64,000 bases of DNA, from contig OZ176053.1 in assembly GCA_964247055.1 (NCBI GenBank), positions 8,742,001 to 8,806,000 of the forward strand. The letters run 5' to 3'. This stretch comes from Paragordius varius. Lineage: Eukaryota; Nematomorpha. Made by a program: the position numbers and the translations under genes. Of the stretch, positions 14,501-25,236 are shown piece after piece. Under the pieces are notes generated by a model. It had not been told where the DNA came from, searched no databases, and saw only the letters and a program-made list of their open reading frames with translations. How positions within the stretch are numbered: the first letter of the stretch is position 1; every line of letters starts with the position of its first letter.

Positions 14501-17500
14501 TACTTTACCTTATGTACTATTTGTTTTAGAGAACGAACTGGAAAAATTAGCGTGTTAGCATTTAAAGTAGCCATCGTCCTTTTGTGTCGTGCTCATCTGA
14601 ATGACAAATATAGATGTATGTTCTTTTCATTTTGTAATCAGTAAAAATTGTAATCATACCACATATATTTTTTTCTAAAAGACAGCCATATTTTTATACC
14701 TAAATTGTTAATTTTAACCTATCGTTTCAACACGCAAATGAAGTGTAAATTAGCACCACACTCAATTATAATTGTTTTTTAGTTTTTACCTTTTGTCAGA
14801 ATCATCATTCCTGTAAGTTATTAATTTCAATCTTAAATTTACCTAAATTTTTAGATCTCTTTCAGCTTGTAGCAGATCCATCTGGCAAAGCTAATCCCGT
14901 CAAATTAGCTGAACTTATGAACCAAATGCTAAAAGTAAATTTGAATAAAAATATTTATTTTTTAAAATAAAATCTAAAAGAATAATGTATTAATTTTTCT
15001 TTCTTTTTTATTACTAGATTCCAATATATTTGGGAGAAATTGATGCTTTTGGAGGGCCAGATCCAAGTATTAGTGCAAAAGCTTGCTTTGATTACACTAT
15101 CGCTCAAAGACAAAAAGGTACATTATTTCGGCATTCAAATTTTATATTAATTTATATAGTATTTCGTTCACATTCCATTGTTTTTGGCCAAATTGGTTTA
15201 ATTCTGGTTCTACCAATAGAAATTCGCAGTCTGAATTTTTGTTGAAATGTATAATCAAAAAAATATAAATACATGCTCACCACTCTCGAAAATATCCAAA
15301 AATATTATTTTTGAATTAAATAGTATAAATACAACATAATAGGATTCTTAAATCGGTTTTAATGACGGTTTTATTTTGGAATCGTTTTTGCCAAAACAAT
15401 CTAATGGTGCCGCAAAAAATTTATTACAATGCGTTTTATAAACTATATTTAAATATAAAAGGCACCAATCATCCAAGTAATTCACCCAACATTTCGAATT
15501 CAATGTCGTCATCAGACAACGCTATAAATGCCCATGAGTTTATAACTTGGGCTGATACGGACCCTCAATCTATCGTTTGGCTTCCGGTACTTTATCGATT
15601 AGCTTCGGCAGAAACGGCCAAGCATCAATCCAAATGTAACATTTGTAAGTGTTACCCCATCATTGGATTAAGGTTTTTTCCCTCGAATAAAATTATATAT
15701 ATTTTGAGTATGCCCTTATTAATATATTTTCTTTTATGTAATATATGGTTCAATTTTCTTTTCCCTCTTATGAGGACACGTCAAATGTTTTATTACTAAT
15801 GTTATTGTATTACAAAAAATTTAGATATCGATGCCTTAAATGCTTTAATTTTGATATCTGTCAAAATTGTTTTTTCCAAGGGAAAAAATACAAATCTCAT
15901 AAGCCATTTCACCCGATGCATGAATACTCTACTCCGGTAATTATTTTTTGCATTTAAATAAACAACAGCTTGACTCAAAAAATGATTAATTTAATCAAAT
16001 GTTTTATCATCGGCATCAAACTCTATTATAAATTATCTTCTTGACAAAAATATTTTTAGTAATTATTTCATACATATTGAGAGATACATTATTTCAAATA
16101 GACGACAACGGGTGAAGACGTTAAAGATATGACAAAAACGCTTAAAAACAAACTGTTATTCAGATCCAAAAAATACTTTTCCTCCCATCCTAAATTTGGT
16201 TATACACCCATCAAAAATGAAACAATAGATAGTGGACAAACTGGTAGAGGTATCATATATTGTCTATTTAATATCATACAAAACAATTTTTGACATATGT
16301 CAAGAATATCACACATTTTTATCTTTGAAGAAATAGTGAATTTTAAAATTGGTTTCTACATGTATAAAAAATACAGTAACCCTGAAAGATATGGTGTAAA
16401 ATTGTAAAATAAAAACAAATATCTTTTTATAAAAAGAAAGTAAATTAAATGTCAAAAAATTTCAATAAAATGCGACAAAAGTAAGTCAACCATAGAATTA
16501 TTTGATTTTATGAGCTGCCAATACGAATAGGTGAGATTCGGAGTTCACAGCATTTTATTACAATTCCAATATCTAAACTATATGAAATTAAGCATTCAAA
16601 AATATAATTATCTTTTTTTTTGATGGGGCTTTTATTCAAAAAACTTTAACTCACAACTTTAAATACAGTAAAAATTAAAATTATACGAAAAGTAAAAAGA
16701 TAAAGACAAATATTTCATTTTATAAGACCGGCTACCATTTTTAAACCTGAATTCCCATAAAATTACTCATAATTCTAAATTATATAATTGATTATGTTAC
16801 CAATATACAGCTCTATTTTTACTTTGCAAATTTAAACAATGAGTTTAATTGCAAAAAATAAAAAAGTATGGTTGTCTTTTAGAAAATATACCTAACCTTT
16901 TGTTCGTGTAGTATAATTTAACTTTACTTATTTTATGTGTGGTGCCTTAGCTGATACGGCCCATGGCAATGTTCGTGATTCTGATTTAGGGCGTCCTCCT
17001 CCTGGTGCTGGTCCTTCTACTTCTACGCATCTCGGCATTAATAATCCACAATCAATGCTAGAATCTGACCCAAACTCCAACAGTATTATGACACCACCGA
17101 CTGGCTCCTCTCTGAATGCAACGGAGGAACGGGCTCCACTTATTTCGTATGGGAATACTCACATACGTTATCATCACCATCATGATGTCTCACCCCAAAA
17201 TAATACCTATGATAAAGCATCAAATAATCGCCATAGTTTACAAAAAGAACCCCTTCTACAATACCATCACTATCCACCAATTTATCAACAACCAAACTTA
17301 CTACAAAAACAACAAACTGTAAACCATGAAAAGTCATCCTCATATAAATCTTTGGCGGCGGCTGCACCACAATCGCTCCATGTTTCAACTCATAGTAAGG
17401 GACATATATAGTTTTGAATTTATACAAAACTTGAAATTATACAGACAAAACGTAGAAACATAAAGTCATATTTTTCAAAGGATAACCTAATTTTTTAACC

Positions 17501-20500
17501 TGAATTCTTACATAATCGTATAATATACCATTTACAGTTCAAATTCACCCTTGACCAATTGAAATTCTCACCTTAAAAATAAATTATGTGTTTTTGAACT
17601 AATATAACTTATTATTAATATAAAATATATCTTTATAGCATAGTTTATTATTTTTCAGTATTTTTTAATTTAAAAAAATTTTTTTAAAAAAATATAGGTA
17701 ATATTAATATTAAATAACATATAATTTATTTGAGGGAATTGAATTGTTTAGGGGTGATGAATCGTTCATGGGTGCATATGAATTGTAAATGGTATAATAG
17801 TAAAATATTTAGTTTTTAAAAAAATTGTCTGATTTTTTAACATTTTGTATATAATTTCAATTTTCACTGTATAAGTTATAGGGGGTTTATCTTGGTAGAA
17901 TATTTTTTAATAGTTTTTGGTTCAAACACTGTAGTTTTAATTAAAAATAATTAAAAATTATAATTTTTCTATCTATATAGTAAAAAATAATCAATATACC
18001 TTTAATCTTTATGGTTGGTTGGTTTTTCCTAAGTCGTAAACGACTTTTTGGATATAGTTTTAACTATTTCTTTCCATTTTTTTTCTATCTTTAACCGCTA
18101 TATTGAGCTCTTTCAGTGTCATTTTGGTCTCTTCTTTTATCATATCCAACCACCTCATCGGTGGTCGGCCTCGTTTCCTTTGCCCTTCTACCTTCCCAAA
18201 CATTGTATCTTTCTCCAGAGAATTCGATCGCATGACATGACCAAAATATGTTAACTTTCTTTTTAGAATTATCTCCATGATGTTTGTTTTAGGTTTTATT
18301 TCTGTAGTTAGATTTTCATTCTTAATTTTATCCTTCCAGGTGTATCCTAGCATCCTACGCCAGCAACTCCTTTCAAAAGCCATGAGCCTTTCTTTGTCCT
18401 TTTTTCTGAGAGTCCAACTCTCACATCCATATGTGGTGACCGGGAGAACGAAACAGTAGAGTAATCTTTTTTTGGTTTCAACTCCTACGCTTTTGTTTTT
18501 CCAAATCTTTATTAATTTGGTCATCGCTTCTCTACCCAATCCTATTCTCTTTCTGATGTCAGGAGTTGAAGACCCATCCTCTGAAATTATTGCGCCCAAA
18601 AACGTTAACTGTTTAACTATTTCTATTTCTACTCCTTCTATTATAATTGTAGGCTTTTTTCCTGTACATAATATTTTGGTTTTGTTAGGATTAAGCCTAA
18701 GACCATACCTCAAACTTTCCTTTCGAATCTCTTCAATCAATTCCTTCAAATCATTTGCACTTTCAGCTATAAGAGTGGTATCGTCTGCAAACCTTAAATT
18801 ATTAATTGTTCTCCCTCCTATTCTTACTCCAATATTTTTACCATCCAACTTCCTCATTATCATTTCTGTGCACATATTGAACAGATAGGGGGATAAGCAA
18901 CACCCTTGTCTGACTCCTTTCAAGATTGGTATTTCGTCTGTGTCCCCCGCTGGTGTTCTAATAATCGCTCTTTGTTTTACATACAGAGAGCTAAAGTGAG
19001 ACGATACCCCTACTAACTTTAATGTTTCCCACAAGGAGTCATAGTTAATTGAATCGAATGCTTGTCTGTAATCAATAAAACACATGTATAATTCTTTCTG
19101 GAACTCTTTTGATGTTTCCATTATCCTTCTCATGTTTGAGATATGGTCTCTTGTGCTTTTTCCCTTCATAAATCCGGCTTGATTTTCTGGTATTTCTGTC
19201 TGTATGATACTGTGCATTCTGTTTTGTATTACTTTTAGTAAGACCTTACTAGCGTGGCTAATAAGAGATATGTTCCGATAATTCTCGCATTGGAGTACAT
19301 CTCCTTTTTTATATATTGGGAGATATACAGATGATGCCCAATCGTTTGGTCACTCACATGTTTACCACACCTTTTGACATAACTGGTGTAACTTTTCAAC
19401 GGGAATAGCTTTTATGAACTCTATTGGGATATTGTCTAATCCCATCGCTTTGTTGTTAGGAATTTGTTTTAAGGCTAATTCAACCTCCTCTCTTAATATA
19501 TCTGGATCACGTTCTTCTTCTTTTAATTGCAACACCTTTGTTTGAGGAGCCTGATAGAGTTTTTGGGTGTATTCCTTCCATCTTTCTCGTACTTCTGTTT
19601 GTTTGCACAATATGGTGCCATTCTCTTTTTTAATCTTTTGTGATGATATAAAAGGTTTATGAGTCATTTGCTTCAGTTTCTGGAACATTGGTTGCATTAA
19701 TCCTTTTTTGTTATTTAATTCCACTTCCAGACATTGTTTATTAAGAAAATCTTCGTAATCCTTCCTTGTTTGTCGTTGAAATTCTTTGTTATATAATTTT
19801 ACCATTTTATTATCACCTCTTGATTTAGCTTTTCTCCTCTTTTCTGCTATCTCTATACTCTTTTCTGATATCCATTTGTTATCTTTCCTCTTTACTCTCT
19901 GCACTTTTTCTTTTGCCACTTCATTAACAACATTTTTTATCGTTCCCCATAATTGTTCTGAGCTACATCCATTGTCCAATCTTCCTAATCTATCTTTGGT
20001 TTCTGTTCTAAAACTATTTGGAATGTTCCGAGTGTCATATCTGTATATCTGTTTAACCTTATTTTTAATTATTTTAAGTTTGATTTTGGTTATTAAAAGC
20101 TCATGATCGCTAGAGCAATCGCTGCTTTTGCTTGTTTTGGTATCGATTATAGAGCTTTTCCATTTTTGAGGACACATTATGTAATCAATTTGATTCTTAT
20201 ATTTACCACATGGAGAGGTCCATGTGTATAACCTCCTATTGTGTTGTGGAAACCATGTGTTGGTTATCATCATCTCATTTTCTTGACAAAAATTGATCAG
20301 TGCTTCCCCGGCCTCGTTTCGTTCTCACAATCCATATGGCCCGACTATTTGATCTACTCTACCTCTACCAACTTTGCTGTTCGAATCCCCTCCTATGATA
20401 ATCATATCTCCTTTCTTCGTTTCATCCAAAACTATTTGCAACGTTGCATAAAAGTCCTCTATGTCTTCTTTGGGAGCGTTTGACGTAGGAGCATAGACTA

Positions 20501-21667
20501 CTATATATGTAAATTTAAGTGGCTTGGCATTCAGCCTAATACTCATGATTCTGGGTGTATATGGTGTATAACTAATGAGACTTTTATTTAATTTGTTTTT
20601 TATTAATACTGCAACGCCTTCAGATTTCTGGTCATCTCTCCCCGATCTTAACAATGTATAATTTTCGTTTTGTACTTTCGCGCTACCTTTTTGCTTGGTG
20701 TCCGTTAGACCCAGTATATCTATGTTCAATCTTTCCATTTCCTTTTCAATTATCACCTGTTTGGTTGATGTTAAGGAACGTACGTTCCAGCATCCAACTT
20801 TGAAAATTCTTGTTAAGTTCATATAGTAAAACTATTTTTTGGCAGTAATAAACGAGGGTGGTTTGCCATTGTCTTCCCTCTCACTTACCTTCTTTACAAA
20901 AAATAAATATCTAGAATAATTAAAATTAAAGAGTAATCTTTATAAATGTTGTTAATTTGGATAAATTATAAATATTGATATTTTACTCTGTCTGGCAATC
21001 ATAAAGGAAAAATATAAACAAATTGTGGCTAGGCTAGTAAAAATAAAATAATTAGTCACCAAGGAGTAGAGAAAAAAAAAGAGAGAGATCTGTATAACAA
21101 TGATTTTTGATGACTTAAGAATTATGTTACTCTTTAAATTACATACTTAGCATACAAATAAAATAAAAACTCTACAAAACAAAGAAAAAGATTAATAATT
21201 ACTAAAAGGAAACCTATTTTTTAAATATATTTATAGTATATAATAAAATAATACTATCCTTGAATATCCTCCCGCTTTCAATCACATGGTTTCATGCATG
21301 TATATTGAAAAAAAAAAATTAAAATATACGCATTTAAATTTCGATGATAATAACTAAGCCAAAAATCAAATCAATATTTACGTTTATTTTTACCCTATTA
21401 ATTTATTTTTTTAAAGTGTTGTTAAAATTTTTATGATATTAAATATATTTATAACAATAGACTAGTCTTGTATTTTCGCTAAAATATTTATATGTTTAAT
21501 TTATAGGCAAATTAACAGACACCAGCGGATTTGAAGGCTATTCATCAGATAATGAAGAACATGAACTGATATCAAAAATGTGCAAAAATTTATCAAACAA
21601 TCCATCACCCAGTGTTTCAAAGGGTTGGCATGCAAATACGCCCAACATAACTCTACCAATCTATTAA
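2..21667 (+). CDS. DMD: Dystrophin (3' part, 28 exons; 5' end outside the window)
   Basis: Links cortical actin to the membrane dystroglycan complex. The 28 exons encode 1520 residues: 2-115, 449-598, 694-852, 1158-1389, 2054-2208, 2296-2398, 2524-2735, 2872-3041, 3565-3696, 4156-4330, 10523-10704, 11467-11623, 11923-12037, 12135-12277, 12362-12499, 12595-12772, 12971-13267, 13602-13665, 13741-13877, 14136-14343, 14530-14615, 14855-14934, 15018-15117, 15462-15672, 15825-15936, 16102-16249, 16951-17394, 21507-21667. Exons up to 12772 are helical, spectrin-like, with spaced Trp. Exon 12971 is a Pro-rich hinge. Exons 13602/13741 give a WW domain ([18 protein letters not shown]) running into the EF region ([11 protein letters not shown]). 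Exons 15462/15825 give the ZZ zinc finger ([30 protein letters not shown]). The last exon ([16 protein letters not shown]) aligns with the dystrophin segment before the coiled coils, then stops. WW-EF-ZZ identity is firm; exact ends of some spectrin exons, notably 2872-3041, are inferred from phase. Confidence 0.92.
1560..1899. mobile_element. hAT-like element remnant
   Basis: The right end (CACGAGC..GATCACTCCTG, ending at 1899) with nearby GTCGCATGCGGC is typical of the terminal inverted repeats of hAT elements. The left end is not clear; a weak partner (TTGTCAACAAG) sits near 1573. It lies in a dystrophin intron. No coding capacity is seen. Confidence 0.4.
6109..7311 (+). CDS. Single-exon 400-residue protein of unknown function, nested in a dystrophin intron
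   Basis: I do not recognise this protein. It is an uninterrupted 400-codon ORF in the 6.2-kb intron between dystrophin exons 4156-4330 and 10523-10704, on the same strand. An in-frame TAA at 6100-6102 with no AG before the ATG at 6109 means this is a true start rather than a spliced-in exon. Composition is rich in Pro, Ser, Thr and His, with many SP/TP dipeptides ([29 protein letters not shown] at the end). There is no signal peptide or membrane segment, so it is probably disordered and phosphorylated (inference). A short, more ordered segment around residues 265-310 ([10 protein letters not shown]) is the best probe for homologs. Local base composition is less AT-rich than the flanking intron, as expected for coding DNA. 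An AATAAA-like signal lies near 7529. It could be a nested gene, a retrocopy or a lineage-specific gene. Confidence 0.72.
   Translation: MDTNFPPTHPLNPTTSSAIESEEVISRVRDYQFALLENPPTTNRTRTTCNYVYYTCDQPAIPTRAHYISKPLAWNKAGEATTPISVQSNAPTNFKSPQRVIQTPSHNVIPTTYISPHRFCDSVFPSPHGSKTTLPSNVPVMKKPSLPTHHRDTSYDSKIMKHTFHPRRYTDSNNNYYYPGKDTNDVLEGVDGRISRISSPDIKIQPKPGRTMYVSLSRTPSPTPLQLGGNSSRRSYTPLRKTPIGYPYQHPMPQSLLTHASYAQENEIVLPPLAQSEIITVWEREHLSKLTHPSCFRQAERNALLFEHRKQPLLLHSSQVSSPINSRGVVSGITPSRARSCSIRRRQHLQRDKERFLAEESFSPSSHKYSPQKNSTAIASTAKPFYHTQMLSPIKSQVVN
7899..8020. repeat. Small foldback repeat (~120 bp)
   Basis: Inverted repeats of about 17 bp (GGTCTGACTG at 7903 and CAGTCAGACC at 8005) bound a 120-bp AT-rich stretch. 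It looks like a small non-autonomous DNA element in the large dystrophin intron. No target duplication was identified. Confidence 0.45.
8472..8516. repeat. (TA)n microsatellite
   Basis: About 22 perfect TA dinucleotides in a dystrophin intron. Confidence 0.95.
10815..11041. mobile_element. Tc1/mariner-type palindromic MITE
   Basis: A 227-bp element that is almost entirely one inverted repeat. The left arm starts CAGTCACGTATCCTTTAT and the right arm ends ATAAAGGATATATGACTG; TA dinucleotides flank both sides (10813-10814 and 11042-11043). The arms meet near 10915-10960 with AAGAGCTC/GAGCTCTT in each. The CAGT terminus and TA target duplication are characteristic of Tc1/mariner elements. The near-identity of the arms suggests a fairly young copy. 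It sits in a dystrophin intron and codes for nothing. Confidence 0.85.
16655..17530. repeat. Related AT-rich repeats on both sides of a dystrophin exon
   Basis: A stretch at about 16665-16800 (GACAAATATTTC.., TTTTTAAACCTGAATTC) resembles one at 17430-17520 (AAGTCATATTTTTC.., TTTTTTAACCTGAATTC). The exon 16951-17394 lies between. The second copy also carries AATTATACAGACAAAACG, similar to the termini of the element at 31907-32161. Confidence 0.4.
17524..17796. mobile_element. MITE, family 1, copy A
   Basis: Termini TATACCATTTACAGTTCAA and TTGTAAATGGTATA are inverted copies. The interior (CTAATATAACTTATTATTAA, then TATAGCATAGTTTATTATTT) matches copy B at 24406-24691 along its whole length and in the same orientation. 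It lies in the last dystrophin intron beside the exon at 16951-17394. It is non-coding. Confidence 0.8.
17995..20880 (-). mobile_element. RTE/BovB-like non-LTR retrotransposon (LINE), nearly full-length ORF
   Basis: A single reading frame of 921 codons runs from 20822 down to 18060. It encodes an N-terminal apurinic-type endonuclease ([31 protein letters not shown]), then reverse transcriptase ([38 protein letters not shown]) and the RTE/BovB-type C-terminus ([36 protein letters not shown]). The frame is never shifted. It carries three in-frame stops, one after GPYGL (about 20325) and two after CQKVW (about 19347-19364), so the copy is dead but recent-looking. It lies antisense in the last dystrophin intron. 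The 5' and 3' ends are approximate; no target duplication was determined. Confidence 0.9.
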
Positions 21668-22388
21668 CAACAAAATGTGTTGTTGTTACCCTTAAAATCT
21701 TATATTAATGAACAAAAAGCCAAAAAACCCAAATTTAACTAATTAAAATCTAAAGAAGTATTACAAACATGTGAATATGCTATCAGTGTTTTTTAAAGTG
21801 ATTACTTTTATGGTATATTTTGATAGCTGAAAATTAAAATGATGGCACTCGGTATTTAACTTAAACCACACCTGAAACATTAAGTATTATCACACATTAC
21901 CTTGTTTGTGATAATTATTATATATATGTAGTTTCCACTGCCTTTTAGCACATGTTCTGAATACTCATCGCCATCAAAATATTACATTATTTATGTATTT
22001 TCCAATAAATTGGATAAAAGCTTTTTTATCAAATAAAATATATTGTTTAAATATAGGTGCTTTTTAACACTATTGTAGACGTATAACCGTATATGTTTTA
22101 TTTTTAAAGGCGCTTAATAAAAATTTTATTTTTATTATTTTGCAACGCATTCGCTGATGTTTTTATGTGATTTGTGAATTCCTCATTTTCAAGATACCTG
22201 CATAATTATTTTAATCGTTTTGTTATTTGTAACATATTATAATGTATATAAATAGTTAATATCATGTATTTGAAATTATTATAATTTTTATTTATTTTGT
22301 CTACGAATAATAATTATTATTATTATATATTACGTAATATATGATGGTAGCAACAATAAATCGAAAAAATAAATTGTATCAAATTCTG
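21668..22388. other. Intergenic, convergent 3' ends
   Basis: Space between the dystrophin stop and the IST1 stop. AT-rich with several AATAAA-like signals; presumably 3' UTRs and polyadenylation sites of both genes. Nothing else is supportable. Confidence 0.6.
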
Positions 22389-24013
22389 TCATTTTTTCTT
22401 TTTAAGCGCATCAAAGCGCCGATTTAAATCATCATAATCGATATCGGGCATAGTCATAACTGTGGAAGTTTCATTTTCATTCGGGGCAAGTGTATTTATG
22501 TGTTTATCATTTTTGCTTTTTTCAGTGGGTTTTTCAATTTTCTCATTATTGTTTCCAGCATCGTTGGCTTGTGGCACATTATTAACGAAATCCAAAGCAT
22601 TTGGATTTTTTAGCATTTGACTAAAACATAATGTAAATTTTGTCATGTGAAATCATTCATCAAGAGTTTATATCGCTATACAATCTTGTGCATCTTATTT
22701 AAGAATTTTCAATTAACTGGTTTTGGACCAGATTCGTTTTTGTTTAAAGTCGCACATTTTAATAAAAATTTTAAATTGAAAGGTTTTGAATCCTATGAGA
22801 TATTTTCAAAGATCGTAATTTTATATATATTATAGATTGTTGTTGATTTGCATTCAATGTGATTAAAAATATATAAATAATAATGAGCTAAAATTACTTG
22901 TAAAAATCCAATAAAGACTTTTAGAATTTAATTAAAGAGAAAAAAGATAAAATTCCCAAAATTAAAAGAAAAAGTTTAATAAAATTTGTTTGAAGCCAAA
23001 AAAACGAAGTGATATTGATAACAATCGTTAAAAATAACAATAAAAATCATATATTTAACATATAAAATATTCTACTCATTCGATGCCTCAAGGTAACTTG
23101 GCGGAGCCACATTTTCCGTAAAATGTGGAGCTGTCGGGGTTTCCCCGTTCGATAAATCTGTCATGATATGTGGATATTTGAAACCAACGCTCGGGGGTCT
23201 GTTTTGAACAAGGGTAGTATCAGAGATCGTAGCGTTATAGCTGTTAATTAAATGTTTTGGATTGCTATTATTATTGACATTTGGATATGAGGGATTTGTG
23301 GACGTGGCATTTAGGAAATCCAATAATTGTTTTTCACTATCTTGAATTTCATCTTCTTTCATGATGAGGGGATCGGGGACATAAGGTACATTATGGCTTT
23401 TTCCAATCTCTATAAGATATTTCTCAACCAAAAGTTTTGGAGGAGCTTGAACTGACATTTTTTGAATTAACTTTTCATTAACCGTGTTTAATGAATTATC
23501 CCGAACCGATTTGGCAAACTCAATCCCATACTTCTGAATCAAGATATCGGCAATGATTTTCATTTCAGGTACATCAGCTTGCAACCTGGGTGCCACCCAA
23601 ATTAGTGATGATATAGCTTCCTTTAAACCTTCGTCAAGAGAGCTATTTTCAAGTATAACATAATATATATTGATTATAATTAATAATATAGGATACAAAT
23701 TTAACATAAATAATTGATAAATTTAAAATATATAGTATAACAACCTAATTTGTTGAATAAGACCGAATCGAGCCAATAATAAATCACATAACATTTCCAC
23801 AATTTCCATAGCTTCTACCATATAGTCTTCACGAATTATATGTTCAACTCGAATTTTCGCTCTATCAACTTTATTTATGCTCATGTAATCGGCAATTTCT
23901 TTCCTAGCTTTGAGAGCTATTTCTGTTTTCTTTCTTTCCAATAATTTTAACCGATTAATAGCCAATCTAAGATTGGTTTTGAGTTTGTTGTAATTAGGAT
24001 TGCTTAACGGCAT
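22389..24013 (-). CDS. IST1: IST1 homolog (ESCRT-III associated factor)
   Basis: Regulates VPS4 and ESCRT-III in endosomal sorting, cytokinesis and membrane remodelling. Three exons (24013-23745, 23642-23076, 22620-22389) encode 355 residues, close to the usual 360 or so. The N-terminal helical IST1 domain is strongly conserved (NLRLAINRLKLLERKKTE, ARKEIADYM, RVEHIIREDYMVEAMEI, LLLARFGLIQ, LIWVAPRLQ, APPKLLVEKYLIEI). A linker with APPSYLEA follows, then a C-terminal MIT-interacting motif (DIDYDDLNRRFDALKKKK). I chose the Met at 24013 (MPLSNPNY) because upstream in-frame sequence runs into a hAT element starting 80 bp away, and conserved sequence begins at this Met. Introns are 102 and 455 nt. 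It is convergent with dystrophin. Confidence 0.95.
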
Positions 24014-24093
24014 CAGAGATGAGTCATAACGAATGGTAATATGAATGGATATTTTAAAACCTGATACTATTTTTTGATTTTTACACCTTATAT

Positions 24094-25236
24094 CAGTGGT
24101 ACTCACCAAAAAAATTTAACGGGCCAAATAAAATATATTTTTTATTTCGAGGGCTATGAACCTTATTATAGCAAATATTCCATAGCTATTTGACACATAT
24201 GCACATAGTTATACTCTAAATCAGCACAATGAATTTTTTGCATATCGCATGTAAATCCAGCTAAAAACTCGTTTTGCACCATTTAGTTTAACAAATCAAA
24301 ATATTTTAACAACATTTATTTTCATAATGATTTTTTGGTAATTTATAAGAATGATAGATTGTAAAATATCTTTTTTATATTTTTTATAAATATATTGTCC
24401 TTACATATATCATTTACAGTTCATCACCCTCGAACAATTCAAATTACCCCTTCAACAAATCAAATTCATCCTAAAAATAAATTGTGTTTTCGGGCACTAA
24501 TATAACTCAGTATCAAGAAATATATCTTTATGGCATAGTTTATTATTTTTTTTAGTAATTTTTAATTTAAACCAAGTTTTAATTTTTAAAAATATAATAA
24601 AATATAGGTAATTTTTAATATTAAAAAACATATAATTTATTTGGGGGGAATTTGAATTGTTTAAGGGTGAATTAAATTTGTAAATGGTATATAAGACAGG
24701 CACAACATTTTTATTTAAAACGACAAAGAATTTTTCTCCCCATTCCTTTTTAGAAGAGCGATTTTCATCGCATAATTTACGTTTTTTAGCATTAGATGTC
24801 ATCTTTTGAGTTTGTGTTTAAATATTATGTAAATTTTTTAAAAAAATATATAATTTGAATTATGCTACAAAAAAACAGGTTGAAATTTCATGATGTTAAT
24901 TTGAAAAATATTTTATGGGAATGAGTTATAAAAATGATACCGGATAGCAATGAAAAGAATATGTATATGCAAGTTTGAGTGAAAGGTTTGCTTAAATACA
25001 AAAAAGGAATATAAAAATTTCAAAAAATTAAATAGAATACAGAAACAGAAACAATGTGTGCCAAAATTTTTGCCAAAATTAAATCTAAAAAAATAAATTA
25101 TATAAAATAAGCGATTATTCGCTTATGTATTTTAAAAATTCTTTAATTAAAAAATCAGGTATCAATATGGTCATAGGGCAATTTTAAAGTACTCAGGGCC
25201 ACATGCGGCCCGCGGGCCGCGGTTTGAGTACCACTG
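24094..25236. mobile_element. hAT-type element with a MITE nested inside
   Basis: The left terminus CAGTGGTACTCA and right terminus TTTGAGTACCACTG are inverted repeats of the hAT kind, and GGGCC/GGCCCGCGGGCC motifs lie just inside. Flanks CCTTATAT and CTTTATAT match at 7 of 8 bases, as expected for an 8-bp target duplication. The interior is AT-rich and non-coding as far as I can see. MITE copy B (24406-24691) is inserted within it. It lies immediately upstream of IST1. Confidence 0.8.
24406..24691. mobile_element. MITE, family 1, copy B
   Basis: Whole-length relative of the element at 17524-17796, in the same orientation. Termini are TATATCATTTACAGTTCA and TTTGTAAATGGTATA. It is nested in the hAT element 24094-25236, so it inserted later. 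Confidence 0.8.

Noticed and set aside
18472-18888. ORFs on the plus strand across the LINE (also 19786-20106)
   Set aside because: They are antisense to the well-conserved reverse transcriptase frame and encode nothing recognisable.
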